A stretch of DNA of 8,379 nt from the NCBI GenBank assembly GCA_030527765.1, contig JAUNAE010000158.1, forward strand, positions 1-8,379, in the 5' to 3' direction. Positions 1 to 6,349 of the stretch are shown here, in pieces. A program made the position numbers and the translations under genes. The notes under the pieces were generated by a model. The model did no database searches. It had not been told where the DNA came from and saw nothing but the letters and a program-made list of their open reading frames with translations. Position 1 is the first letter of the stretch. Every line of letters begins with the position of its first letter. The stretch is from Eubacteriales bacterium (GTDB taxonomy: Bacteria; Bacillota_A; Clostridia; Lachnospirales; Lachnospiraceae).

Positions 1-1
1 C

Positions 2-202
2 TGTCCGCTTTATGAATTTGCATTAAAGCATGATTATATGAATGTTCTTCCCTACATGTGTGCAAGCGATCATCTGGTCGCGAAGGCGTTTCATGCACAT
101 CTGATCCGTCACAAGACACTGTCGGACGGAGATGACGCATGCGAGTACTGGTATGTCGGGGATCGGAGTGAAGAAGCGCGAAACGATCCCGGGTCAAAGT
201 GA
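2..202 (+). CDS. L-2-amino-thiazoline-4-carboxylate (ATC) hydrolase-like protein, C-terminal part
   Basis: The gene runs in from the left edge and only the last 66 codons are visible, reading CPLYEFALKH at the start of the window. The pattern of a CPLYE motif, a C-A-S-D-H segment, then a HAHLIRHKTLSDGDDAC stretch closing on EYWYVGD matches the C-terminal half of the ATC hydrolase family as I remember it. ATC hydrolase opens the thiazoline ring in the bacterial route to L-cysteine, but many Clostridia carry homologues whose substrate is unknown, so the role here is family-level only. The final residues after VGD (RSEEARNDPGSK) are encoded by the first copy of a 31-bp tandem repeat, and the TGA stop lies in the second copy. 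This suggests the tail is recent or unconstrained. The start and N-terminal half cannot be judged. Confidence 0.7.
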   Translation, partial: CPLYEFALKHDYMNVLPYMCASDHLVAKAFHAHLIRHKTLSDGDDACEYWYVGDRSEEARNDPGSK

Positions 203-290
203 AGAAGCAGGAAATGATCCCGGATTGAAGTGAAGAAACCGAAATCGATATTGGAGCGAAGTGAAGAGATCGGAAACGACCCCGGATTAG
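167..290 (+). repeat. Four tandem copies of a degenerate 31-bp repeat
   Basis: Units begin at 167, 198, 229 and 260, exactly 31 bp apart. Each opens with AGTGAAGA and most continue into a GAAAnnGAnCCCGG core. Copies 1 and 2 are the most alike; copy 3 is the most diverged. Because 31 is not a multiple of three, each copy shifts frame. Copy 1 is read as the coding tail of the ATC hydrolase-like gene and the AGTGA that opens copy 2 supplies its TGA stop. No unique spacers separate the units, so this is a simple tandem array and not a CRISPR. Confidence 0.9.
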
Positions 291-327
291 TATATAAAAT
301 TCGGAATATAGAATTATCAGAATTTTA

Positions 328-356
328 TTGACACACATGAAAATATTGTGTAGAGT
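328..356 (+). promoter_or_regulatory. Candidate promoter upstream of the symporter gene
   Basis: A perfect -35 TTGACA at 328-333 is followed after 17 bp by TAGAGT (351-356), which matches the -10 consensus at four of six bases. Transcription would start near 363, only about 10 nt before the terminator hairpin at 374. There is no room for another promoter between that hairpin and the ATG at 439, so transcripts of the symporter must cross the hairpin wherever they start. Confidence 0.5.
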
Positions 357-373
357 GTTCTTCATAAAACGAA

Positions 374-410
374 GGCGTTTTACCCGAGAAGGGTAAAGCG
401 CCCTTTTTTT
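374..410 (+). terminator. Strong intrinsic terminator or leader attenuator before the symporter gene
   Basis: GGCGTTTTACCC (374-385) pairs with GGGTAAAGCGCC (391-402) over 12 bp with one G-U pair and a GAGAA loop, followed by C and seven T (404-410). It could end the upstream ATC hydrolase-like transcript. It also lies between the only good promoter and the symporter start, so it may act as an attenuator. A small competing helix, AAAACG (366-371) with CGTTTT (376-381), overlaps the 5' arm. Confidence 0.85.
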
Positions 411-438
411 ATACATAAATTCAAGGAGGAGGAGTTAC

Positions 439-1926
439 ATGATTGAGACTATTACCAGGATAAATGATGCGGTTAACAGTGCCGTATGGGGCTGGCCTGC
501 GCTGATCTTATTAGGCTTCGTGGGTATCCTGATGACATGCCTTACAGGTGTGTTCCAGATCACTCATTTTGGCCATTGGATCAGGAATACGATCGGTGCA
601 ATCTTTCAGGATAAAAAAGTTACTTCTCATACAGCGGATAGAACAATCTCACAGTTCCAGTCTCTGTGTACGGCTCTTGCCGCCACAGTAGGAACTGGCA
701 ATATCGTCGGCGTTGCAGGTGCAATCGCAATTGGCGGACCCGGCGCCGTCTTCTGGATGTGGCTGATTGCCTTCTTTGGCATGATGACGAATTATTCTGA
801 GAACGTCCTTGGCATTCTTTATCGCAGAAAAGATGAGAAGGGCGAATGGCACGGCGGTGCGATGTACTACTTGAGAGACGGTCTTGGCGCAAAGAAGGGC
901 TGCAAATATATCGGAGCCGGTCTTGCCGGTCTGTTTTCCGTATTCTGCCTCCTTGCTTCCTTCGGTATCGGCAATATGAGCCAGGTCAATTCTATGGTGG
1001 CAAATGTTGTGACAGCAGGCAGTCAGGTGGGAATCACAATCCCTGCAATCGCTGTCGGTATAGCACTTTTCATTGCAGTAGGAGTTGCAGTCTTGGGCGG
1101 ACTGAAGAGAATTGCATCCATTGCCGAAAAGCTCGTTCCGTTTATGGTCGTGCTGTATTTTATCGGCACGATGATCATCATTATTTCACACGCAGACATC
1201 CTTCCGGCAGTATTTGTTTCCATCTTTAAGTGTGCATTTTCTGTTAAGGCAGCAGCCGGCGGCGGAATCGGAGCCGGCATCATGACAGCTATGAAGATGG
1301 GATTCAAGCGAGGCGTCTTTTCCAATGAAGCGGGTCTTGGTTCCTCTGTCATGGTTCATTCGTCTTCGAACGTGAAGGAGCCTGTTCGTCAGGGTATGTG
1401 GGGAATCTTCGAAGTATTTGCAGATACCATTATTGTCTGCACATTAACAGCTATTACCATCCTTTCGTCAGGTGCAATCGATCTGACAACCGGAGAGGCC
1501 GTACCTGAGATTATTGAGGAAATCGGCGGTTCATCATCACTGATGAGTTATTCATTCTCACAGATGTTCGGACCGGCAGGAGCAATTTTCATTGCCCTGG
1601 CAATACTTCTGTTTGCCTATACAACAGTACTCGGCTGGAGCCATTACGGAGTGACGGCCTGCCGGTATTTATTCGGTGAGAAGGCGGTACTTCCGTACAG
1701 AGTCGTATTTGTTCTCGTGGTACTTGCAGGTTCCGTAATGACAGCACAGCTTGCCTGGGATATCTCAGATACATTTAACGGACTGATGATGATTCCGAAC
1801 CTGATCGGTGTGCTTGTTCTTTCACCGCAGGTAGTAAAGTGCACAAGAAACTATGCTAACAGATACTTTAAAGAATCAAGAGAAGAGCCGATGCTGACGA
1901 TGATCGGGGCTTCAACAGAACAATAA
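439..1926 (+). CDS. Alanine/glycine:cation symporter (AGCS) family protein
   Basis: This 495-residue membrane protein imports a small neutral amino acid (alanine or glycine are the family's usual substrates) with Na+ or H+. Family hallmarks are clear: FQSLCTALAATVGTGNI at about residues 73-89, GGPGAVFWMW at 99-108, the GGAMYY loop at 139-144, and GVFSNEAGLGSS at 292-303. Hydrophobic segments are spread along the whole chain as expected for the roughly 11-helix, LeuT-like fold, and the length is normal. The ATG at 439 follows AAGGAGGAGGAG with suitable spacing. It appears to be a single-gene unit, with a hairpin terminator before it and another after it. AGCS genes in Bacillota are often preceded by glycine riboswitches, but the leader here is too short and lacks that motif. 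Amino-acid specificity and cation cannot be told from sequence. Confidence 0.95.
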   Translation: MIETITRINDAVNSAVWGWPALILLGFVGILMTCLTGVFQITHFGHWIRNTIGAIFQDKKVTSHTADRTISQFQSLCTALAATVGTGNIVGVAGAIAIGGPGAVFWMWLIAFFGMMTNYSENVLGILYRRKDEKGEWHGGAMYYLRDGLGAKKGCKYIGAGLAGLFSVFCLLASFGIGNMSQVNSMVANVVTAGSQVGITIPAIAVGIALFIAVGVAVLGGLKRIASIAEKLVPFMVVLYFIGTMIIIISHADILPAVFVSIFKCAFSVKAAAGGGIGAGIMTAMKMGFKRGVFSNEAGLGSSVMVHSSSNVKEPVRQGMWGIFEVFADTIIVCTLTAITILSSGAIDLTTGEAVPEIIEEIGGSSSLMSYSFSQMFGPAGAIFIALAILLFAYTTVLGWSHYGVTACRYLFGEKAVLPYRVVFVLVVLAGSVMTAQLAWDISDTFNGLMMIPNLIGVLVLSPQVVKCTRNYANRYFKESREEPMLTMIGASTEQ

Positions 1927-1950
1927 GTAAATATGAGTTTCGAATGAGAA

Positions 1951-1995
1951 GCCTCCCGGTCTGTATGTGCAGGCCGGGAGGCAGTATTGATTTTT
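1951..1995 (+). terminator. Intrinsic terminator after the symporter gene
   Basis: GCCTCCCGGTCTG (1951-1963) pairs with CAGGCCGGGAGGC (1970-1982) over 13 bp with one G-U pair and a six-base TATGTG loop. The T tract (1991-1995) is short and begins eight bases after the stem, so the hairpin is very stable but the U tail is weaker than usual. Confidence 0.75.
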
Positions 1996-2084
1996 GCAAG
2001 ACAATGCCTGGATGCTGATATCTGATTGACCGAAACAGAATTAATATCAAAATTGTGTTTATGCATACAAAAGAAGGGATGAAC

Positions 2085-2093
2085 TGTTATAAT
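2085..2093 (+). promoter_or_regulatory. Extended -10 promoter of the secreted repeat-protein operon
   Basis: TGtTATAAT at 2085-2093 is a perfect extended -10 element. No good -35 lies 16-18 bp upstream, which is usual for extended -10 promoters. Transcription would start near 2100, giving a leader of about 57 nt ahead of the ATG at 2157. Confidence 0.65.
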
Positions 2094-2130
2094 TACTACA
2101 GCAAAACTGCAGAAGAGAAATCTGTAGTAA
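2093..2130 (+). repeat. Perfect 9-bp inverted repeat overlapping the promoter and 5' leader
   Basis: TTACTACAG (2093-2101) is repeated in inverted form as CTGTAGTAA (2122-2130), 20 nt apart. The left arm starts on the last base of the -10 box. An alternative hairpin in the leader RNA pairs ACTGCAGA (2106-2113) with TCTGTAGT (2121-2128) and uses the same right arm. The repeat could be an operator or an mRNA structure; which one is not decided by sequence. Confidence 0.7.
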
Positions 2131-2156
2131 GAATACTTATCAGAGGGGAATAAAAG

Positions 2157-3221
2157 ATGAGACATTTCAGTAAATGGATCGGAACTTCAATCTGCCTGGC
2201 AGCAGTATCAATGGCAGTTGCCGCACCGCAGATGACGTGGGCATCAGATGAGTTCAGAAATGCAAAGGATATCGGAAATTTCGCTGACGGAAGAGCACCG
2301 TATCAGGATGCAGTGACAGAAAAATGGGGCTACATCGATACGGAAGGAAACGTCGTAGTAGAGGCGCAGTGGGATATTGCAGATGCATTTTCCGATGGAT
2401 ATGCAAGAGTAGGATATCGAAGCGATTCTGGTTCCTCATACGGTTATATCGATACAGAAGGCGATTACGTGACGACAAGTGGATTCAAAGCCGGCATGGG
2501 GTGTTCGGAAGGATTTGGCTGTCTGGAAGGCGATGAAGGCTATATCTATATCGACATGAAGACAGGACAGGATGCATTTGGCAAGACATTCAGTGCAGCA
2601 CATGCATTCCATGACGGCCTTGCAGGCGCAGCCAATGAGAACGGAGAATGGGGATATATCGATACAACCGGTGCCTGGGTGATCGAGCCGCAGTATGAGC
2701 GCGCGACTAACTTCCAGGAAGGACTGGCAGCAGTTATGTCCGGAGACCTGTGGGGATTCATCAATGAAAGCGGTGAACTGGTCATTGACTATCAGTTTGA
2801 CGGTTACAGTACATTCTCAGAAGGATATGCGGATGTTGAAAAAGATGATATGGCAGGCTACATCGATACGGCAGGCAACGTCGTAATCCCGCTGGAATAT
2901 GAAAATGCATCTGCTTTTCATGACGGAACTGCCTGGGTCAAAAAAGACGGAAAATATTTCAGAATTGACAAGAACGGCAATCAGGTAGGAGACAATACCT
3001 GGGATAACGTATTTTCCGGAACCGGCAATACCAGAGTCATCCTGGATGGAAAAACCGGATATGCAAATCCTGAGAATGAAGTCGTCCTGCAGCCGATTTA
3101 CGAGGATGCGACCGCCTTCACGGAAGACGGACTGGGAGCGGTGAAGAAGAACGGACGCTGGTATCTGATTGACCAGAGTGGAGTTGATATTCTGGACGGA
3201 ACAGATACAACGAAAGAGTAA
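2157..3221 (+). CDS. Secreted WG-repeat protein
   Basis: The 354-residue product begins with a Sec-type signal peptide (basic RHFSKW, hydrophobic core at about 9-23, probable cleavage after TWA at residue 29). No lipobox is present. The rest is built from about nine WG (KWG) repeats, each roughly a beta-hairpin with the pattern [WY]GYIDTxGxxVIxPxY. Clear copies start near residues 57, 95, 165, 199, 233 and 300, with degenerate ones near 127, 266 and 334. Between them runs the companion phrase A-F-x-[DE]-G-x-A-x-V. The family's molecular function is not established; such repeats are taken to form binding or structural scaffolds outside the cell. Nothing enzymatic and no sortase or membrane anchor is seen, so the protein is probably released or loosely wall-associated. 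The ATG follows AGAGGGG with 9-nt spacing. It is the first gene of an operon with the LRR protein 20 bp downstream. Confidence 0.9.
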   Translation: MRHFSKWIGTSICLAAVSMAVAAPQMTWASDEFRNAKDIGNFADGRAPYQDAVTEKWGYIDTEGNVVVEAQWDIADAFSDGYARVGYRSDSGSSYGYIDTEGDYVTTSGFKAGMGCSEGFGCLEGDEGYIYIDMKTGQDAFGKTFSAAHAFHDGLAGAANENGEWGYIDTTGAWVIEPQYERATNFQEGLAAVMSGDLWGFINESGELVIDYQFDGYSTFSEGYADVEKDDMAGYIDTAGNVVIPLEYENASAFHDGTAWVKKDGKYFRIDKNGNQVGDNTWDNVFSGTGNTRVILDGKTGYANPENEVVLQPIYEDATAFTEDGLGAVKKNGRWYLIDQSGVDILDGTDTTKE

Positions 3222-3227
3222 TAATGC

Positions 3228-3232
3228 AGGAG
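3228..3232 (+). promoter_or_regulatory. Ribosome binding site that sets the LRR gene start
   Basis: AGGAG at 3228-3232 lies 9 nt before the ATG at 3242. An in-frame ATG at 3224 lies upstream of this site and has no binding site of its own, so 3242 is the start. Confidence 0.85.
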
Positions 3233-3241
3233 AGCGGTTTT

Positions 3242-4654
3242 ATGAAAAGGAAAAATATGATCTGCCTGGCTTTATTCTGCGCGATGATGTCAGCCTCCAG
3301 CAGTGTAAGCGGTGCAGCCATTTCCTATGAGCAGACTGAGAGCACAGCATCTGAAGCAGAGGCAATGAGTGATGCTGAATCGTCGGGTGATGTCGAGTCG
3401 GTCGCTGAGGCTCCGGAAATCGAAATAGAGGGTGATTACTACTATGAAATAAATACGGATCATACAGCCATGATCACGATGTATACAGGAAATGACGAAG
3501 TGGTTGTCATACCGGAGGAACTGGGCGGATATCCGGTCACTGCACTCGGTAAGAATACTTTTCATGGCCAGATGAATATGAAGGAAGTTACTTTGCCGGA
3601 GAGCGTGACCACAATCGATGACTATGCATTTAACTATTGCACGGCGCTGACAGAGATTACCATACCGGACAGTGTGACTTCGATGGGAGCAAATCCATTT
3701 TCTCACTGTGAATCTCTGACCACCATCAATGTATCAATTGATCAGCCTGTATTTGCAACGATCGAAGATGTCCTTTTTCAAAAAGAGGAAAAACGTCTGG
3801 TTTGTTACCCGGCCGGTAAGGATTCCGATCTATATGAAATACCACAGGGGATTCAGTCAATCGGTGCATATGCTTTTAATGACTGCAAGGCATTGACGGA
3901 AATCAGGATTCCGGACAGTGTAACAGAAATTGGTGACTACGCATTCGGTGAATGCAATGGACTGAAGGAGCTTACCATTCCGGATACGGTGACAATTCTG
4001 GGTGAAAATCCTTTTGCGCGATGTGAGTCATTAACTATCGATGTTTCGGTAGATCATCCTGTATTCGCAACAATCGACGGTGTGTTATTTGACAAGACAG
4101 AGAAGCGCCTGATCTCGTATCCGTATAACAAGACTGACGATTTCTATGAAGTGCCGAAAGGGATACTGGAAATAGGAAATCTGGCATTTGATAACTGCAG
4201 TGCATTAACCCGGATCACGATACCGGATGGGGTCATCCGGATCGGAGAGTGTGCGTTTTTAAATTGCGTATCGCTTGAGAAAATAAACATACCGGCAGGA
4301 GTGACCGATATCGGGGAATTTGCTTTTTATAGCTGTGAGAGGCTGACGGAAATCACAATCCCGGACAGTGTGATCAGTATCGGAAGATTTGCTTTTTATA
4401 GCTGTGATACGCTGTCGGAAATTACAATACCGGAAGGCGTGACCAGCATCGGCACAGGTGCATTTGCCGACTGCGATGCACTGACAGGTATCACCCTGCC
4501 TGAAAGTCTGACCAGTATTGAAAATGGCGCATTTGACTCCGGAAACGGTGACCTGGTTCTTACAGTTGTAAGGAATTCCGTCGCCAGAGACTATGCAAAA
4601 GCCAACGGAATTGAATACACCTATCCGGATCTTAATGACTGGCTGAATGGTTGA
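3242..4654 (+). CDS. Secreted BspA-type leucine-rich-repeat (LRR_5) protein
   Basis: Read from 3242 the protein has 470 residues. MKRKNMICLALFCAMM is a signal peptide with probable cleavage after SGA (residue 25). An acidic, Ser/Ala/Glu-rich linker follows (about 28-63), then a small beta module (66-100), then BspA-type repeats of about 23 residues with the pattern LTEITIPDSVTSIGxxAFxxC (about 101-433). Two repeats (about 151-211 and 257-316) carry a longer insert of the form PVFATIxxVLFxKxEKRLxxYP, so the block looks internally duplicated. It closes with VVRNSVARDYAKANGIEYTYPD, a tail common in this family. BspA-like proteins mediate adhesion to host matrix or other bacteria in some species; the ligand here is unknown. 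No LPXTG, transmembrane anchor or other wall-binding module is seen. It sits 20 bp behind the WG-repeat gene and shares its promoter, suggesting the two are exported together. Confidence 0.93.
   Translation: MKRKNMICLALFCAMMSASSSVSGAAISYEQTESTASEAEAMSDAESSGDVESVAEAPEIEIEGDYYYEINTDHTAMITMYTGNDEVVVIPEELGGYPVTALGKNTFHGQMNMKEVTLPESVTTIDDYAFNYCTALTEITIPDSVTSMGANPFSHCESLTTINVSIDQPVFATIEDVLFQKEEKRLVCYPAGKDSDLYEIPQGIQSIGAYAFNDCKALTEIRIPDSVTEIGDYAFGECNGLKELTIPDTVTILGENPFARCESLTIDVSVDHPVFATIDGVLFDKTEKRLISYPYNKTDDFYEVPKGILEIGNLAFDNCSALTRITIPDGVIRIGECAFLNCVSLEKINIPAGVTDIGEFAFYSCERLTEITIPDSVISIGRFAFYSCDTLSEITIPEGVTSIGTGAFADCDALTGITLPESLTSIENGAFDSGNGDLVLTVVRNSVARDYAKANGIEYTYPDLNDWLNG
4318..4407 (+). repeat. 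Pair of identical 21-bp direct repeats inside the LRR gene
   Basis: The same 21 bases (ATTTGCTTTTTA...CTGTGA) occur at 4318-4338 and 4387-4407. The spacing is 69 bp, exactly 23 codons or one LRR unit, and both encode FAFYSC. Exact DNA identity in an otherwise diverged array points to a recent unit duplication or gene conversion and marks a spot where the array could gain or lose a repeat. Confidence 0.85.
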
Positions 4655-4752
4655 TCGTAGACGCCGAGAAGCCGAATATCATGATGTACGCGATTTGCGA
4701 CGGAAGAGCATCGGATGATCTGATATCGTGAAATAGAATAATTTATAAGATG

Positions 4753-4786
4753 CCGCCCTGCCTGAAAAATGGCCGGGCGGTGTTTT
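4753..4786 (+). terminator. Intrinsic terminator after the LRR gene
   Basis: CCGCCC (4753-4758) pairs with GGGCGG (4775-4780); a T/C mismatch is followed by GCC (4760-4762) with GGC (4771-4773) and a TGAAAAAT loop. TGTTTT follows. It ends the secreted-protein operon. The 98 bp between the LRR stop and this stem hold nothing else that I recognise. Confidence 0.8.
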
Positions 4787-4818
4787 AGTTTCGAAAACCA
4801 AATCGTGACAGGAATTCA

Positions 4819-4848
4819 TTGATCACAGGAAGAGGAAAGCTTTATACT
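4819..4848 (+). promoter_or_regulatory. Candidate promoter for the phosphatase operon
   Basis: TTGATC (4819-4824, four of six to consensus) and TATACT (4843-4848, five of six) are 18 bp apart. The -10 box overlaps the TTG at 4848 that opens a longer reading frame for the phosphatase, so that longer form would not be fully transcribed. This supports the ATG at 4896. Confidence 0.5.
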
Positions 4849-4880
4849 TGAAAAAGAAAAAACGAAATAATATCAGATCT

Positions 4881-4887
4881 GGAAGGA
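4881..4887 (+). promoter_or_regulatory. Ribosome binding site that sets the histidine phosphatase start
   Basis: GGAAGGA at 4881-4887 lies 8 nt before ATG 4896. The 16 extra residues of the longer frame are very basic (KKKKR) and precede the usual family N-terminus. Confidence 0.8.
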
Positions 4888-4895
4888 TTATCAAT

Positions 4896-5435
4896 ATGGG
4901 ATGTTTATATTTTGTCAGACACGGTCAGACAGTTTGGAATGTGGAAAATAAAATCTGCGGAGCGACAGATATTGAGCTGACGGAGCTTGGTCACCGGCAG
5001 GCGATTGAAACAGGTAAGAAGATCCTGGAGCAGGGTATTCACGCAGATGAAATCCTTTATTCTCCGCTGGTTCGGGCAAAGGAGACTGCACGCCATATTT
5101 CAGAAATGACCGGTATTCCTATGCGGGAAGAACCTCGTCTGAAAGAACAGAATTTCGGCAAATGGGAATCAACTGCGAGGGATGGCGCGGAATTCAAAGA
5201 AGCCAAGAAGGAGTTCTGCAATCGCTATGAAGGCGGTGAGAGCATGCTGTTTCTGGCTCAGAGAATCTACAACCTGCTGGATGATCTGAAAGCACAGGCT
5301 GATGAGAAGACGTATATACTGGTCGCACATAACGGAATTGCCAGAGTGCTGCATTCTTATTTCTTCGAAATGAGTAATGAAGAATATGCGGCCCATGGTG
5401 TAAAAAACTGTGCGGTAGTACGGTATGATTTTTAA
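4896..5435 (+). CDS. Histidine phosphatase family protein (phosphoglycerate mutase-like)
   Basis: Read from the ATG at 4896 the product has 179 residues, normal for a small cytoplasmic member of the family. The catalytic motif FVRHGQT is at residues 6-12, with H9 the likely phospho-accepting histidine and R8 beside it. R60 in SPLVRAKETA, E84 in LKEQNFGKWE and H145 in LVAHNG complete the expected phosphate pocket. Family members remove phosphate from sugars, nucleotides, cobalamin precursors or proteins. No cobalamin gene is nearby to suggest the cobC role, so the substrate is open. It begins a two-gene unit: the metallophosphoesterase starts 12 bp after its stop. The longer TTG-initiated version is rejected because the promoter -10 box and the ribosome binding site both lie inside it. 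Confidence 0.92.
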   Translation: MGCLYFVRHGQTVWNVENKICGATDIELTELGHRQAIETGKKILEQGIHADEILYSPLVRAKETARHISEMTGIPMREEPRLKEQNFGKWESTARDGAEFKEAKKEFCNRYEGGESMLFLAQRIYNLLDDLKAQADEKTYILVAHNGIARVLHSYFFEMSNEEYAAHGVKNCAVVRYDF

Positions 5436-5447
5436 CGGAGTGATTAC

Positions 5448-6188
5448 ATGGCATTATATGCATTAGGGGATTTTCATCTGTCCTTCCAGACGGACAAATC
5501 GATGAACCGGTTCGGAAGTGTCTGGAAGAAGCATGAAGAGAAGATAGAAAAATATTGTAATAAACTTCTCCATCCGGAGGATACACTGGTGATCACCGGC
5601 GATCATTCCTGGGGACGAAAACTGGAGGAATGCCGTGAGGATCTGGCAGTTATAGAGCGGTTACCGGGGCGAAAGATCCTTCTCCGCGGTAATCACGATA
5701 TGTTCTGGGATGCGAAGAAAACAGAACAATTGAATGCAGAGTATCAGGGAAGGCTTCATTTCCTGCAGAACAATTATTATGCGTATGAAGACTATGCTCT
5801 GGTCGGAACAAAAGGCTATACCTTTGAAGGTCCGTTTTATCTGGACAGACGGGGACGAATCCAGGGCTGGGACGAGCAGAAAGAGGAACATGCAAAGAAG
5901 CTGATCGCCAGAGAAATGGAACGATTACAGGCATCATTTGATGCAGCTGCAGCAGACGGATATCAGAAGTTTATTATGTTCCTGCATTATCCTCCTACAA
6001 ATATTCTGGAAACGGAAAGTGCATTTACGGAGATTGCGGAACGCTATCATGTAGAGCATGTTGTCTATTCACATTGCCACGGAGAAAGCAGGTTCGGTGA
6101 CAGCATCCGCGGAACCTATAACGAAATCGAGTATCATCTGGTATCCGGCGATTATCTGCGCTTCCGACCAGAAAAAATTATTGAATGA
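5448..6188 (+). CDS. Metallophosphoesterase (COG1768-like predicted phosphohydrolase)
   Basis: The 246-residue protein has the metallophosphoesterase signature in order: GDFHL (D8, H10), GDHSWG (D52), GNHD (81-84), LHYPP (H180) and YSHCHG (H209, H211). These residues should hold two metal ions for phosphoester hydrolysis. The overall pattern, including LPGRKILLRGNHD, resembles the COG1768 group of small cytoplasmic phosphohydrolases, whose substrate is not known to me. In relatives as I recall them the second motif is GD[IL]SW; here the residue after D52 is histidine. The metal ligand itself is kept, so activity is still expected. The ATG follows GGAG with 7-nt spacing. Co-transcription with the histidine phosphatase (12-bp gap) suggests two phosphate-removing enzymes made together, but a shared pathway is only inferred. 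Confidence 0.9.
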   Translation: MALYALGDFHLSFQTDKSMNRFGSVWKKHEEKIEKYCNKLLHPEDTLVITGDHSWGRKLEECREDLAVIERLPGRKILLRGNHDMFWDAKKTEQLNAEYQGRLHFLQNNYYAYEDYALVGTKGYTFEGPFYLDRRGRIQGWDEQKEEHAKKLIAREMERLQASFDAAAADGYQKFIMFLHYPPTNILETESAFTEIAERYHVEHVVYSHCHGESRFGDSIRGTYNEIEYHLVSGDYLRFRPEKIIE

Positions 6189-6291
6189 AACCTTAACTTT
6201 GGAAAATGTAGTGTGGCTCTGCATGTGAAGCGGCGAAATCCATCAATGCGCCGTTATTAAAATATTGAAAATGCAACTGCATAATCTAAGC

Positions 6292-6331
6292 AAGCACCTG
6301 ACGGTCTGAAATCACAGACAGTCAGGTGCTT
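6292..6331. terminator. Long hairpin between convergent genes, probably a bidirectional terminator
   Basis: AAGCACCTGAC (6292-6302) and GTCTG (6304-6308) pair with CAGAC (6315-6319) and GTCAGGTGCTT (6321-6331), giving 16 bp with a single G/A mismatch and a six-base loop. It lies between the metallophosphoesterase stop (6188) and the stop of the opposite-strand peptidase gene (6350), so it can serve both. The U tails are weak in both directions. Confidence 0.75.
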
Positions 6332-6349
6332 ATTTATGCTCACAAAGAT

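Noticed and set aside
167..290. Regular repeats that could suggest a CRISPR array
   Set aside because: Units are directly adjacent at a 31-bp period with no unique spacers, are degenerate, and overlap a coding end.
290..438. Glycine riboswitch before the AGCS symporter
   Set aside because: I looked for the conserved aptamer features expected before such genes and found none; the leader from the predicted start is only about 75 nt and is mostly terminator.
2157..2245. WG-repeat protein as a lipoprotein
   Set aside because: A cysteine is present in the signal region (residue 13) but without a lipobox context; the cleavage pattern fits an ordinary Sec signal peptide.
3224..3241. Earlier in-frame ATG for the LRR gene (MQESGF...)
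   Set aside because: It has no ribosome binding site, lies upstream of a good one, and would put an odd hydrophilic stretch before the signal peptide.
4655..4752. A short ORF-like stretch (MMYAICDGRASDDLIS) after the LRR gene
   Set aside because: It has 16 codons, no convincing ribosome binding site and no recognisable family; treated as non-coding.
4848..4895. TTG-started N-terminal extension of the histidine phosphatase
   Set aside because: The likely -10 box overlaps the TTG and a good ribosome binding site lies inside the extension.
6229..6255. AGCGGCG/CGCCGTT hairpin after the metallophosphoesterase as a first terminator
   Set aside because: It has a 7-bp stem with one wobble, a 13-nt loop and no T run; the hairpin at 6292-6331 is far stronger.
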